Assembly: GCF_002979515.1 (NCBI RefSeq)
Contig: NZ_PCPA01000001.1
Span: 310,001-374,000 of the forward strand
Length of the DNA: 64,000 nucleotides
Direction: 5' to 3'
From: Microbacterium sp. MYb54
GTDB taxonomy: Bacteria; Actinomycetota; Actinomycetes; Actinomycetales; Microbacteriaceae
Every line of letters starts with the position of its first letter. Positions within the stretch are counted from its first letter, which is position 1. The position numbers and the translations under genes were made by a program. Below are positions 55,073-64,000 of this stretch, in pieces. The notes under the pieces are model-generated. The model saw nothing but the letters and a program-made list of their open reading frames with translations, was not told where the DNA came from and did not search any database.

Positions 55073-55108
55073 CGCGTCCCGGCCTCCCAGCTCGCCGCCC
55101 CGGACGCG
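55073..55108 (+). terminator. Possible terminator after helicase
   Basis: CGCGTCC (55073-55079) pairs with GGACGCG (55102-55108), with a GC-rich loop. Short stem and no U-tract make it weak. Confidence 0.35.
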
Positions 55109-55223
55109 TGCTTCGGATCCCCGAAATGCTGTCAATCCGCGTCTTAGCGGGGTGCGCGCGAGCGTGCGCGGCTAGCGTTGAACGGTTGCCCGCGCACCGG
55201 GCACCGTCACATCTGGAGGATCC

Positions 55224-56321
55224 ATGACAGCCCCCGCTGCAGCCGACCCGACCCCCGCCGATCGCCGGCGCTGGGCGCGCTATCTGGTCGAGGAGCGCGC
55301 CGAAGGCGCCGTGTATCAGAAGCTCGCCGCGCGTCGAGAGGGCGAGGAGCGCGACATTCTGCTGAGTCTCGCCGACGCCGAACGACGCCATGAGCAGCAC
55401 TGGCTCGATCTCCTCGGCGCTGAGCCCGCGAGACTACCTCGTGCAGGCGTCCACTCCCGCCTGCTCGGCTGGATGGCCGGCCGCTTCGGCTCCATCTTCG
55501 TCCTCGCCCTGGCCCAGAGCGCCGAGGCCCGTTCGCCCTACGACTCAGAGCAGTACGCCACACCGGCGATGCGGGCCGACGAGAAGGTGCACTACGAAGT
55601 CGTGCGCGGACTCGCCGCCCGTGGCCGCAGACGCCTCTCCGGATCCTTCCGGGCCGCGGTGTTCGGTGCGAACGACGGCCTCGTGAGCAACCTCGCCCTC
55701 GTTCTGGGTATCGGTGCGACCGGAGTCAGCTCCGGCTTCGTGCTCTTCAGCGGCATCGCGGGCCTCCTGGCCGGAGCGCTGTCGATGGGCGCCGGCGAGT
55801 TCGTCTCGGTGCGGTCTCAGCGCGAGCTGCTCGCCGCGACGGAGGCGAACGAGGATGCGGCTGCAGCTGCCGGTGACCTCGACATCGACGAGAACGAACT
55901 GGCCCTCGTCTATCGGGCCCGCGGCATCGATCAGGCGGAATCCCTGTCGCGGGCGCGGCGCATCGTCGCGGCCGCACAAGCGGGAGTCAGTCGCACGGCA
56001 ACCGGCCCCGTGAACATCCAGGGCGCAGATGACCATGAGATCGTCGGCAGCGACTGGACGGCGGCGATCTCCAGCTTCCTCCTGTTCGCATCCGGGGCGA
56101 TCATCCCCGTCCTGCCCTGGATCTTCGGGCTGCAGGGCGCGACCGCGGTCATCGTGGCCCTTGTGCTCGTCGGCATCGCGCTGCTGAGCACCGGAGCGAT
56201 GGTGGGTGTCCTCTCCGGAGGACCGCCCCTGCGACGAGCTCTCCGTCAGCTGGCGATCGGCTTCGGCGCCGCTGCCATCACCTACGTTCTCGGTCTGGTC
56301 TTCGGCGTCGGCGTGGCCTGA
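55224..56321 (+). CDS. MbfA-like ferritin-VIT1 fusion (iron export/storage)
   Basis: 365 residues. The N-terminal 140 residues are a ferritin-like domain with repeated Glu/His metal ligands (EERAEGAVYQKL, DAERRHEQHWLDLL, ADEKVHYEVVRGL). The remainder is a VIT1/CCC1 iron transporter: GANDGLVSNLALVLGIGA, LLAGALSMGAGEFVSVRSQREL, SFLLFASGAIIPVLPWIFG, ALVLVGIALLSTGAMVGVLSGG and ITYVLGLVFGVGV. This layout is that of MbfA, an iron exporter in other bacteria. RBS GGAGG six bases before the ATG. It probably works with dps in iron and peroxide homeostasis. Confidence 0.9.
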   Translation: MTAPAAADPTPADRRRWARYLVEERAEGAVYQKLAARREGEERDILLSLADAERRHEQHWLDLLGAEPARLPRAGVHSRLLGWMAGRFGSIFVLALAQSAEARSPYDSEQYATPAMRADEKVHYEVVRGLAARGRRRLSGSFRAAVFGANDGLVSNLALVLGIGATGVSSGFVLFSGIAGLLAGALSMGAGEFVSVRSQRELLAATEANEDAAAAAGDLDIDENELALVYRARGIDQAESLSRARRIVAAAQAGVSRTATGPVNIQGADDHEIVGSDWTAAISSFLLFASGAIIPVLPWIFGLQGATAVIVALVLVGIALLSTGAMVGVLSGGPPLRRALRQLAIGFGAAAITYVLGLVFGVGVA

Positions 56322-56378
56322 TTCCTGGTCGCTCGCGGGGCCGGCCACAGTGCCTGTCCCGCGAGCGACGAAGACAAC

Positions 56379-56416
56379 GAAGAAGGCCCCGGATCTGTGG
56401 ATCCGGGGCCTTCTTC
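56379..56416. terminator. Strong bidirectional terminator (MbfA-like gene / tRNA-Leu)
   Basis: A perfect 17-bp stem, GAAGAAGGCCCCGGATC (56379-56395) with its complement at 56400-56416 around TGTG. It serves the plus-strand MbfA-like gene and the minus-strand tRNA-Leu, whose 3' end is at 56423. Confidence 0.9.
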
Positions 56417-56422
56417 TTCCTG

Positions 56423-56505
56423 TGCGCGGAGGGGGACTTGAACCCCCACGCCCTTACGGGCACTACGACCTCAACGTAGCGCGTCTACCATTCCGCCACC
56501 CGCGC
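56423..56505 (-). tRNA. tRNA-Leu (anticodon GAG)
   Basis: 83 nt with a long variable arm (TGCCCGTAAGGGCGT region). Acceptor GCGCGGG with TCCGCGC, anticodon stem CTACG/CGTAG around TTGAGGT giving GAG, T-arm GGGGG-TTCAAGT-CCCCC, discriminator A. CCA not encoded. Confidence 0.95.
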
Positions 56506-56604
56506 AGGTGTTGGATGATCGTTGCCGACCGAAGAATGACATTACCACGTCCTCCGCGGCCTCTCGAACCGAGCCATACGCCCGGGCGTGGCGCGCGGTA
56601 TCGG

Positions 56605-56610
56605 TAGCCT
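56605..56610 (+). promoter_or_regulatory. -10 box of M20 peptidase gene
   Basis: TAGCCT, spacer GGACCC, then ATG 56617. Confidence 0.65.
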
Positions 56611-56616
56611 GGACCC

Positions 56617-57912
56617 ATGACCGATCCGTCCCTTCCGGAGGTCGTCCGCATCGCGAGCGACCTCATCCGTTTCGACACGTCCAACTTCGGTGGCGGCAAC
56701 GCGAAGGGCGAGCACGAGGCCGCCCAGTACGTCGGGGCCTACCTGGAAGAGCTCGGGCTTGAGGTCGAGTACTACGAGCCGATCCCGCGTCGCACGAACG
56801 TGATGGCGAGAGTGCCGGGGCGAGATCGGAGCAAGCCGGCGCTCGTCGTGCATGGTCACCTCGACGTCGTTCCCGCGATGGCCGAGGACTGGAGCGTCGA
56901 TCCGTTCGCAGGCCTCGTGCAGGACGGGATGCTGTGGGGTCGAGGCGCCGTGGACATGAAGAACATGAACGCGATGATCCTCACGTCGGTCGCAGAGATC
57001 CTGCGCGCGGGGGAGCAGCCGGAGCGTGACCTCGTGCTGGCGTTCTTCGCCGACGAGGAGAACGGCGGTGTCGAGGGTTCGGCCCTCGTCGTGCAGAACC
57101 ACCCCGAGTGGTTCGAGGGCGCGACGGCCGCGATCAGCGAGGTCGGCGGTTACTCGATCACCGTCGACGACAGACGCGCCTACCTGCTGCAGGTGGGGGA
57201 GAAGGCCCTGATCTGGATCCGTCTGGTCGCCAAGGGGCGTGCGGGCCACGGCAGCCGCCTGCATGACGACAACGCCGTGACGAAGCTCGCCGAGGCGGTC
57301 GCAGCGATCGGACGCACTCGCTGGCCGATCCGGCTGACTTCGACGACGAAGGCCCTGCTCGAGGGACTGAGCGCCCTGAGCGGGCGCAGCGTCGACGACC
57401 CGGATGCACTCGCTTCGGCGGCCGGACCCACCGAAGCCTTCCTCCGGTCGTCGTTCCGCACGACGACGAACCCGACGGCGCTGACCGCGGGCTACAAGCA
57501 CAACGTCATCCCTGAGCGCGCGGAGGCACTCATCGACGTGCGTGTGATCCCCGGCACCGAAGACGATGTCCTGGCTGAGCTCCAGGAGATCGTCGGTGAC
57601 GAGATAGTCATCGAGACGGTCGTCCGCGACATCGGCATGGAGACTCCGTTCGAGGGCGAATTGGTCGAGGCGATGGTCGCCAGCATCGGCCGTCATGACC
57701 CGGGTGTACCGGTGATCCCGTACCTGCTCGGCGCCGGCACCGACAACAAGGCGCTGGCCTACCTCGGCATCACCGGCTACGGATTCGCACCGTTGAAGCT
57801 TCCGGCCGACCTCGACTTCACGGGCATGTTCCACGGAGTCGATGAGCGAGTACCCGTAGAATCGCTTGTCTTCGGTCAGCGGGTGCTGACCGATCTGCTG
57901 CGCACGTACTGA
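56617..57912 (+). CDS. M20 family metallopeptidase
   Basis: 431 residues. Dizinc peptidase/deacylase: LVVHGHLDVVPAMAEDWSVDPF with HxD and the catalytic Asp, WGRGAVDMKNMNAMI with bridging Asp, FFADEENGGVEGSALV with catalytic Glu-Glu, a dimerisation domain beginning LIWIRLVAKGRAGHGSRLHDDNAV, and a C-terminal metal His in YLLGAGTDNKALAYLGITGYGFAPL. Family includes ArgE/DapE and carnosinase-like peptidases; the substrate is not certain. ATG six bases after a TAGCCT box. Confidence 0.92.
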   Translation: MTDPSLPEVVRIASDLIRFDTSNFGGGNAKGEHEAAQYVGAYLEELGLEVEYYEPIPRRTNVMARVPGRDRSKPALVVHGHLDVVPAMAEDWSVDPFAGLVQDGMLWGRGAVDMKNMNAMILTSVAEILRAGEQPERDLVLAFFADEENGGVEGSALVVQNHPEWFEGATAAISEVGGYSITVDDRRAYLLQVGEKALIWIRLVAKGRAGHGSRLHDDNAVTKLAEAVAAIGRTRWPIRLTSTTKALLEGLSALSGRSVDDPDALASAAGPTEAFLRSSFRTTTNPTALTAGYKHNVIPERAEALIDVRVIPGTEDDVLAELQEIVGDEIVIETVVRDIGMETPFEGELVEAMVASIGRHDPGVPVIPYLLGAGTDNKALAYLGITGYGFAPLKLPADLDFTGMFHGVDERVPVESLVFGQRVLTDLLRTY

Positions 57913-57953
57913 GCGCTGCGCGCTCCGTGTCGCCCTTGAACTGAAAGCCCTCC

Positions 57954-58778
57954 ATGCACCTGCTCGAAGCTCTGATCCTCGGCATCGTCCAGGGACTCAC
58001 CGAGTTCCTTCCGATCTCCTCCAGCGCACATCTGCGCATCGTCGGCACGTTCCTCCCGTCAGGGGAGGATCCGGGGGCGGCGTTCACCGCGATCACGCAG
58101 ATCGGCACGGAGGCGGCGGTCGTGGTGTTCTTCTGGCGCGACATCGTGCGCATCGTGACGCAATGGTTCCGTTCGCTGGTCGGCAAGGCCCCGCGAAACG
58201 ACCCGGACGCCCGGATGGGCTGGCTGATCATCATCGGCAGCATCCCCATCGTGGTGCTGGGGCTGCTGTTCCAGGATCAGATCGAGACCGTGCTCCGATC
58301 GATGTGGATAGTCGCTGTCATGCTGATCGTCTTCGGCATCCTCCTCGGAGTGGCCGACTACGTGGGGGCGAAGCGTCGCAAGCTCGACGATCTGACCTAC
58401 CCGAACGGCATCGCCTTCGGGTTCGCGCAGGCACTGGCACTGATCCCCGGTGTCTCCCGTTCCGGCGGCACCATCACGATCGGACTCTTCCTGGGCTACG
58501 AGCGGGCCGCGGCAGCGCGCTATGCGTTCCTTCTCGCGATCCCCGCGGTCTTCGGCAGTGGTTTCTACCAGGTGTTCAAGAGCTGGGACGAGCCCTCGTT
58601 CTTCTCCTTCGGAGACACTCTCGCAGCCACCGGCATCGCCTTCGTCGTCGCACTCGGCGTGATCGCATTCTTCATGAACTGGATCTCGAAGCGCAGCTTC
58701 CTGCCGTTCGTGATCTATCGGATCCTGCTCGGCACCGTACTCCTGGTCCTGCTCGGCACCGGCGTCATCGCAGCCTGA
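57954..58778 (+). CDS. uppP: Undecaprenyl-diphosphatase
   Basis: 274 residues. Recycles undecaprenyl diphosphate to monophosphate for cell-wall synthesis. Motifs [15 protein letters not shown] (Glu-rich motif) and [37 protein letters not shown] are complete. Multiple hydrophobic helices. The gene is preceded by GAACTGAAAGCC with a weak ribosome site. Its stop is seven bases from the convergent PAC2 gene end. Confidence 0.96.
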   Translation: MHLLEALILGIVQGLTEFLPISSSAHLRIVGTFLPSGEDPGAAFTAITQIGTEAAVVVFFWRDIVRIVTQWFRSLVGKAPRNDPDARMGWLIIIGSIPIVVLGLLFQDQIETVLRSMWIVAVMLIVFGILLGVADYVGAKRRKLDDLTYPNGIAFGFAQALALIPGVSRSGGTITIGLFLGYERAAAARYAFLLAIPAVFGSGFYQVFKSWDEPSFFSFGDTLAATGIAFVVALGVIAFFMNWISKRSFLPFVIYRILLGTVLLVLLGTGVIAA

Positions 58779-58785
58779 GCCCGAT

Positions 58786-59634
58786 TCAGCGCTTTCGGTC
58801 GCCTGGTCCGTCATCACGGCGGCGGAGGTACCGCTCGAAGGCCTGGGCGATGGCGTCGCCGGAGGCCTCGGGGGAGTCCCACGTGTCGCGCGTGCGCTCG
58901 AGCTGGCGGATGTACTCCGCCATGTCCTCGTCTTCAGACGCGGCGGCATCGATGGACGCCTCCCATGCAGCAGCTTCCGTGCGAAGCGCCTGACGATCGA
59001 TGTCAAGCCCGGTGAGTTCCTCGAGCCGGTCGAGGAGCGCGAGCGTCACCTTCGGCGACGGGGTCGCCGAAGCGACGTAGTGGGGGACGCTCGCCCAGAG
59101 GCTCGCCGTGGGGATGCCCGCGTTCTCGGCGAAGTGCTCGAAGACGCTGAGGATTCCGACCGGGCCCTCGTAGAGCGAGCGCTCGAGGTCATGCGCCTCA
59201 CGGACCTGCTCGTTCTGGCTGGAGGCGAAGATCGAGATCGGTCGGGTGTGCGGGACATCGGACAGCATCGCCCCGAGGGTGACGAGTCCGGTGATGTCGT
59301 CTCGCAAAGCGATATCGATGAACTCCGAGGCGAAGGCTTGCCAGGTACGCGCTGGTTCTGCTCCGGTGAGGAGCCAGAACTCGGGACCGGGTCCGGGGTC
59401 ACGAGGTCGCCAGAGTCCCGCCTCTGGCCAGGTGAGCTGGCGACGCCCTTCCGCATCCATCCGGGTGGATGGGCGCGTGTACTGGTAGTCGAAGTACAGC
59501 TCAGGGTCGACGGAATGCACGAGGTCGTACTCCGACGACGAGCGCAACGCTTCGATCGCGGCGCTGGCTGCTTCACCCGCATCATTCCACCCGTCGAAGG
59601 CGGCGATGACGATGCGCGGACCGAGAACATCCAT
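58786..59634 (-). CDS. PAC2 family protein
   Basis: 282 residues. PAC2 (proteasome assembly chaperone 2)-like fold of actinobacteria: GPRIVIAAFDGWNDAGEAASAAIEAL, ELYFDYQYTRPSTRMDAEGRRQLTWPE, SFLALLTG-like EFWLLTGAEPARTWQAF, LVTLGAMLSDVPHTRPI, and LWASVPHYVASATPSPKVTLALLDRLEELTGLDID. Function in bacteria is unclear. A TAGCCT box and a GAAGGGAG ribosome site lie upstream, giving a leader of about 40 bases. Convergent with uppP. Confidence 0.93.
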   Translation of the reverse strand: MDVLGPRIVIAAFDGWNDAGEAASAAIEALRSSSEYDLVHSVDPELYFDYQYTRPSTRMDAEGRRQLTWPEAGLWRPRDPGPGPEFWLLTGAEPARTWQAFASEFIDIALRDDITGLVTLGAMLSDVPHTRPISIFASSQNEQVREAHDLERSLYEGPVGILSVFEHFAENAGIPTASLWASVPHYVASATPSPKVTLALLDRLEELTGLDIDRQALRTEAAAWEASIDAAASEDEDMAEYIRQLERTRDTWDSPEASGDAIAQAFERYLRRRDDGPGDRKR

Positions 59635-59711
59635 CGAGGGCTCCCTTCGAGATCGCGGTCGTTATCCTTCCAGGCTAGTCCGCGAGGACAGGATGCGGGC
59701 AGCACCCCGGC

Positions 59712-59717
59712 TAGCAT
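59712..59717 (+). promoter_or_regulatory. -10 box of HAD-trmI operon
   Basis: TAGCAT, seven-base spacer, then GTG 59725; it overlaps the alternative ATG 59716. Confidence 0.6.
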
Positions 59718-59724
59718 GGGTTCA

Positions 59725-61424
<1,700 letters not shown>

Positions 61425-61434
61425 ACTGGAGCGC

Positions 61435-62346
61435 GTGCGTAAAACGTCCGCCGTTCTGGCATCCCTCAGCCTCGCCGTCCTCGCCCTGACCGGGTGCACC
61501 GCGACCGCATCCGACGGTGCCGTCGCGTGTGATCGCGGCGGCAACGAAAAGATCTTGAACATCGCAGACGTGAGCGGCGACATCGGCTCACTGCCGGAGG
61601 TCTCGGTCTTCGGACCGGTCAAGTCCGACAAGACGTCGTACGCCGACGTCACCGTCGGTGACGGCCTGGCGCTCGAGACGAAGTTCCAGCCAGTGGTCCT
61701 CGACATCGCCTTCTATGGCGGCGACAGCGGCGAGAAGCTCTACCAGTCCGAGTTCAACGGCGACCAGAGCCGTGTGCACAGCATCGACTACTGGGCTCAG
61801 CGCTCCGCCGGGCTCTCTGATGTGCTGGAGTGCGCGACCGCCGGCAGCAGGGTGCTCGCAGTCCTGACGCCTGAGGACTTCGGGGCTCAGAACGTCGAAG
61901 CATTCGGACTCGACAAGGGCGAGAACATCGTCGCGGTCATCGACGTGCTCGATGTGATGCCCACGAAGGCTTCGGGTGCGCTGCAGTTCAACGATGCACG
62001 CGGGCTTCCGACGGTGGTTCGCGCTCCCGACGGCACCCCGGGTGTCATCATCCCCGACGTGCCGGCACCGACCGAGATCACCACGCAGACTCTGATCAAG
62101 GGCGACGGGCCCAAGGTGAAGGCGGGCGACATCGTCGTGTCCAACATCATGGGTGTCGGCTGGGATGAGAAGAAGGTCACCACGAGTTCGTGGGGCGCAG
62201 AAGCCAGCATCGGTGCTGCGGCTGAACAGCTCGTCGGCGCCACGGTCGGCTCCCAGCTCCTCGTCGTCTTCCCCGCATCCGAGAGCACTCCTGCCACTGC
62301 TGTGGTCGTCGACATCCTGGGCGCAGTGACGGCGCCCACGAAGTGA
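61435..62346 (+). CDS. FKBP-type peptidyl-prolyl isomerase lipoprotein
   Basis: 303 residues. A lipoprotein signal RKTSAVLASLSLAVLALTGC with lipobox LTGC near residue 20. Two FKBP-like segments follow: FGPVKSDKTSYADVTVGDGLALETKFQPVVLDIAFYGGDSGEKLYQS and PTEITTQTLIKGDGPKVKAGDIVVSNIMGVGWDEKKVTTSSW, each ending in the VGSRVLAVLTPEDFG / VGSQLLVVFPAS type strand. Aromatic FKBP active-site residues are only partly conserved, so catalysis is uncertain. GTG seven bases after a TAGACT box. Located between trmI and pafB. Confidence 0.9.
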   Translation: MRKTSAVLASLSLAVLALTGCTATASDGAVACDRGGNEKILNIADVSGDIGSLPEVSVFGPVKSDKTSYADVTVGDGLALETKFQPVVLDIAFYGGDSGEKLYQSEFNGDQSRVHSIDYWAQRSAGLSDVLECATAGSRVLAVLTPEDFGAQNVEAFGLDKGENIVAVIDVLDVMPTKASGALQFNDARGLPTVVRAPDGTPGVIIPDVPAPTEITTQTLIKGDGPKVKAGDIVVSNIMGVGWDEKKVTTSSWGAEASIGAAAEQLVGATVGSQLLVVFPASESTPATAVVVDILGAVTAPTK

Positions 62347-63338
62347 TGGCTGCCCGTATCCCCGCGGAGGAGCGCCTGACGAATCTCGTCGTGGCGCTGA
62401 TGGCCACGGAGATCGGGTTGACGAAGCAGCAGATCCTCGACAACGTCTCGGGTTATCGGCAGCGCGCCGAAGCCGGCACCCGATCAGACGCGCTCGAGAA
62501 GATGTTCGAGCGTGACAAGGAAGAGTTGCGCTCGCTCGGCGTTCCGATCGAGACGATCGGAGATGCCGCTGACCCGAACGACCTCCGCGAGGCGCGCTAT
62601 CGCATTCCGCAGGCGGAATACGACCTCCCCAGCGATATCGAGTTCTCTCCTGCGGAGCTCGCCGTCCTGCGCCTCGCCGGCAGCGTGTGGAGCGCGGAAT
62701 CGGTCTCCGGAGATGCCCAGTCGGGCGTCCGGAAGATTCGCGCGCTGGGCATCGACGGTGATGAGCCGATCATCGGCTTCGCTCCGCGGATCACGGCGCG
62801 GGATGCGGCGTTCTCTCCGCTTCAGGACGCCATCGAGCGGTGCAGAGTGGTCGCTTTCGAGTATCTGAAGCCTGGTGAAGAAGCACCCCGCCGTCGGCGC
62901 ATCCGCCCGCTGGCACTCGTCGACTACGAAGCTCGATGGCATGTGTTCGGCGTCGACGTGGACGCAGAAGAAGATCGCACCTTCCTTCTCAGTCGAATCG
63001 TCGGCGACGTGCGCGTGAGCTCACAGGCATTCGACCCTGCGCTGCGTGACGGTGCGGGGGAGCGGGCACTGTCGGGGTTGGAGCGTGTCGCATCCGAGAA
63101 CTCCGCGCTGCTGGAGATCACCCCTGGCACGGAGGCAGCGCTGCGCCTGGGCAGAAGGGCGACGACTGCGGCACAGGGCATCAACGTTCCCTTCGTCGAT
63201 CTGCACATCCTCGCCGATGAACTTGCTTCGTACGGACCGGAAGTACGCGTAGTGGAGCCTGCGCCGCTGCGCGAGGCCGTCATCTCTCGGCTCCGAGCAG
63301 TCGTCCGCGCCAACGCCGATGCCGAGGAGGCGAGATGA
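62346..63338 (+). CDS. pafB: WYL-domain regulator PafB
   Basis: 330 residues. Half of the PafBC DNA-damage-responsive transcription activator of actinobacteria. N-terminal winged helix (ERLTNLVVALMATEIGLTKQQILDNVSGYRQ), central region (SPAELAVLRLAGSVWSAESVSGD), and a WYL domain with a C-terminal extension (GINVPFVDLHILADELASYGPEVRVVEP). The start is the ATG in TGATG, sharing one base with the FKBP gene; GTG 62343 is an alternative. Overlaps pafC by ATGA. Confidence 0.93.
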   Translation: MAARIPAEERLTNLVVALMATEIGLTKQQILDNVSGYRQRAEAGTRSDALEKMFERDKEELRSLGVPIETIGDAADPNDLREARYRIPQAEYDLPSDIEFSPAELAVLRLAGSVWSAESVSGDAQSGVRKIRALGIDGDEPIIGFAPRITARDAAFSPLQDAIERCRVVAFEYLKPGEEAPRRRRIRPLALVDYEARWHVFGVDVDAEEDRTFLLSRIVGDVRVSSQAFDPALRDGAGERALSGLERVASENSALLEITPGTEAALRLGRRATTAAQGINVPFVDLHILADELASYGPEVRVVEPAPLREAVISRLRAVVRANADAEEAR

Positions 63339-64000
63339 GCGCGAAATCGAAACCACTGCTCGCTGCTGATCGCGTGCGGCTGTACTTGACCCTCGTGCCG
63401 TATCTGCTCGAGCACGGTCAGGTGTCCCTCGAAGAGGCAGCGGCAGAGTTCGGTGTGACCGCGCAGGAGATGCGCGGGATGGTCGAGAAGCTCACCGTCA
63501 TCGGGCTGCCCGGGGAGTCTGGCTACTGGCAGCAGCCGCAGGAGATGTTCGACATCAACTGGGATCTGCTCGATCTCGAAGACGTCATCGAGATCACGAA
63601 CGACGTCGCCCTCCGCCGCGTGCCGCGCTTCACCGCACGAGAAGCAGCGGCGCTTCTCGCCGGCCTGCAGATGGTGGCGGCAGTGCCGGCTGTGTCGGAT
63701 TCAGGTCTGGTAGCCGGACTGATCTCGAAACTCTCCCGCGGTGCAGCAGACGCCACCGCCGACGTGGTCGTGGCTCCGAGCGCCGTCGACGAGGTTCGCG
63801 AGGCCGTGGCACGGGGCCTGCACGAGGGCGTCGCGATCTCATTCACCTACCAGGCTCCGGACGCCGCGCCGACGACGCGCACGGTGGACCCGATGCAGAT
63901 CCTCATCACGAACGGACAGTGGTATCTGCAGGGGTGGTGCCATCTGCGGCAGGCGATGCGCACCTTCCACCTCGATCGCGTGAGCGCACCGACTCTGACC
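63335..64000 (+). CDS. pafC: WYL-domain regulator PafC (3' end missing)
   Basis: The first 222 codons are seen; the frame runs off the window. The protein starts MSAKSKPLLAADRVRLYLTLVPYLLEHGQ and has an N-terminal HTH (LEEAAAEFGVTAQEMRGMVEKLTVIG), a middle domain (NDVALRRVPRFTAREAAALLAGLQMVAA), and the start of the WYL domain (VDPMQILITNGQWYLQGWCHLRQAMRTFHLDRV). Paired with pafB by an ATGA overlap. PafBC acts as a heterodimer in mycobacteria. Confidence 0.93.
   Translation, partial: MSAKSKPLLAADRVRLYLTLVPYLLEHGQVSLEEAAAEFGVTAQEMRGMVEKLTVIGLPGESGYWQQPQEMFDINWDLLDLEDVIEITNDVALRRVPRFTAREAAALLAGLQMVAAVPAVSDSGLVAGLISKLSRGAADATADVVVAPSAVDEVREAVARGLHEGVAISFTYQAPDAAPTTRTVDPMQILITNGQWYLQGWCHLRQAMRTFHLDRVSAPTLT

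Overview
The window is about 64 kb of high-GC chromosome from a Gram-positive actinobacterium. It is most likely a Microbacterium or close relative in Microbacteriaceae. The basis is the strong G/C third-position bias, many GTG starts, GTGA/ATGA stop-start overlaps, TANNNT -10 boxes set 6-7 nt before start codons (leaderless transcripts), PafBC regulators, and small families typical of this group (DUF6458-like, DUF7882-like, DUF2017). I see no phage, IS, CRISPR array or obvious island. This is mostly core chromosome with a catabolic block in the middle.

1-9.2 kb: end of NAD-dependent DNA ligase (ligA, cut by the window edge), a small membrane-associated protein, a DEAD-box RNA helicase, a fatty acyl-CoA ligase, and the gatCAB operon for Gln-tRNA(Gln) formation by transamidation. 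9.2-15.9 kb: dinB, a GerW/YtfJ-like protein, a P-loop kinase-like protein, a translationally coupled metallopeptidase-clpS-DUF2017 set, a LysE exporter, tRNA-His, orn, tRNA-Arg, a second-type SSB and a lipoprotein. 15.9-24.6 kb: ettA, two hotdog thioesterases, a serine beta-lactamase-like hydrolase, and an mscS-glbO-FAD dehydrogenase operon. 24.6-33.6 kb: pepN, ferrochelatase, rpiB, an Nei-type glycosylase, a PaiB-like protein, an amidohydrolase, dps and a gamma-carbonic anhydrase. 33.6-38.3 kb: a CAT-anticodon tRNA, a three-cysteine HTH regulator divergent from a flavohemoglobin, small proteins, an AraC regulator and an exonuclease.

38.3-50.0 kb is the most coherent block. An Lrp-type regulator is divergent from a branched-chain 2-oxoacid dehydrogenase operon (bkdABC). 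Next come a TetR regulator and a divergent operon accD1-accA1-acyl-CoA dehydrogenase-MaoC-like hydratase-CitE-like lyase. The gene set matches the mycobacterial Rv2495c-Rv2502c leucine locus: BCKDH makes isovaleryl-CoA, a dehydrogenase makes 3-methylcrotonyl-CoA, the biotin carboxylase makes 3-methylglutaconyl-CoA, and the hydratase and lyase make HMG-CoA and then acetyl-CoA plus acetoacetate. The last two enzymes could also serve itaconate breakdown. Both divergent promoters carry clear palindromic operators.

50.0-64.0 kb: phosphatase, sirtuin, SpoU methyltransferase, SGNH hydrolase, a superfamily 2 helicase, an MbfA-like ferritin/VIT1 fusion, tRNA-Leu, an M20 peptidase, uppP, PAC2, a HAD hydrolase, trmI, an FKBP lipoprotein, and pafB with the start of pafC. 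The Pup-proteasome genes usually found between trmI and pafBC are absent from this spot.
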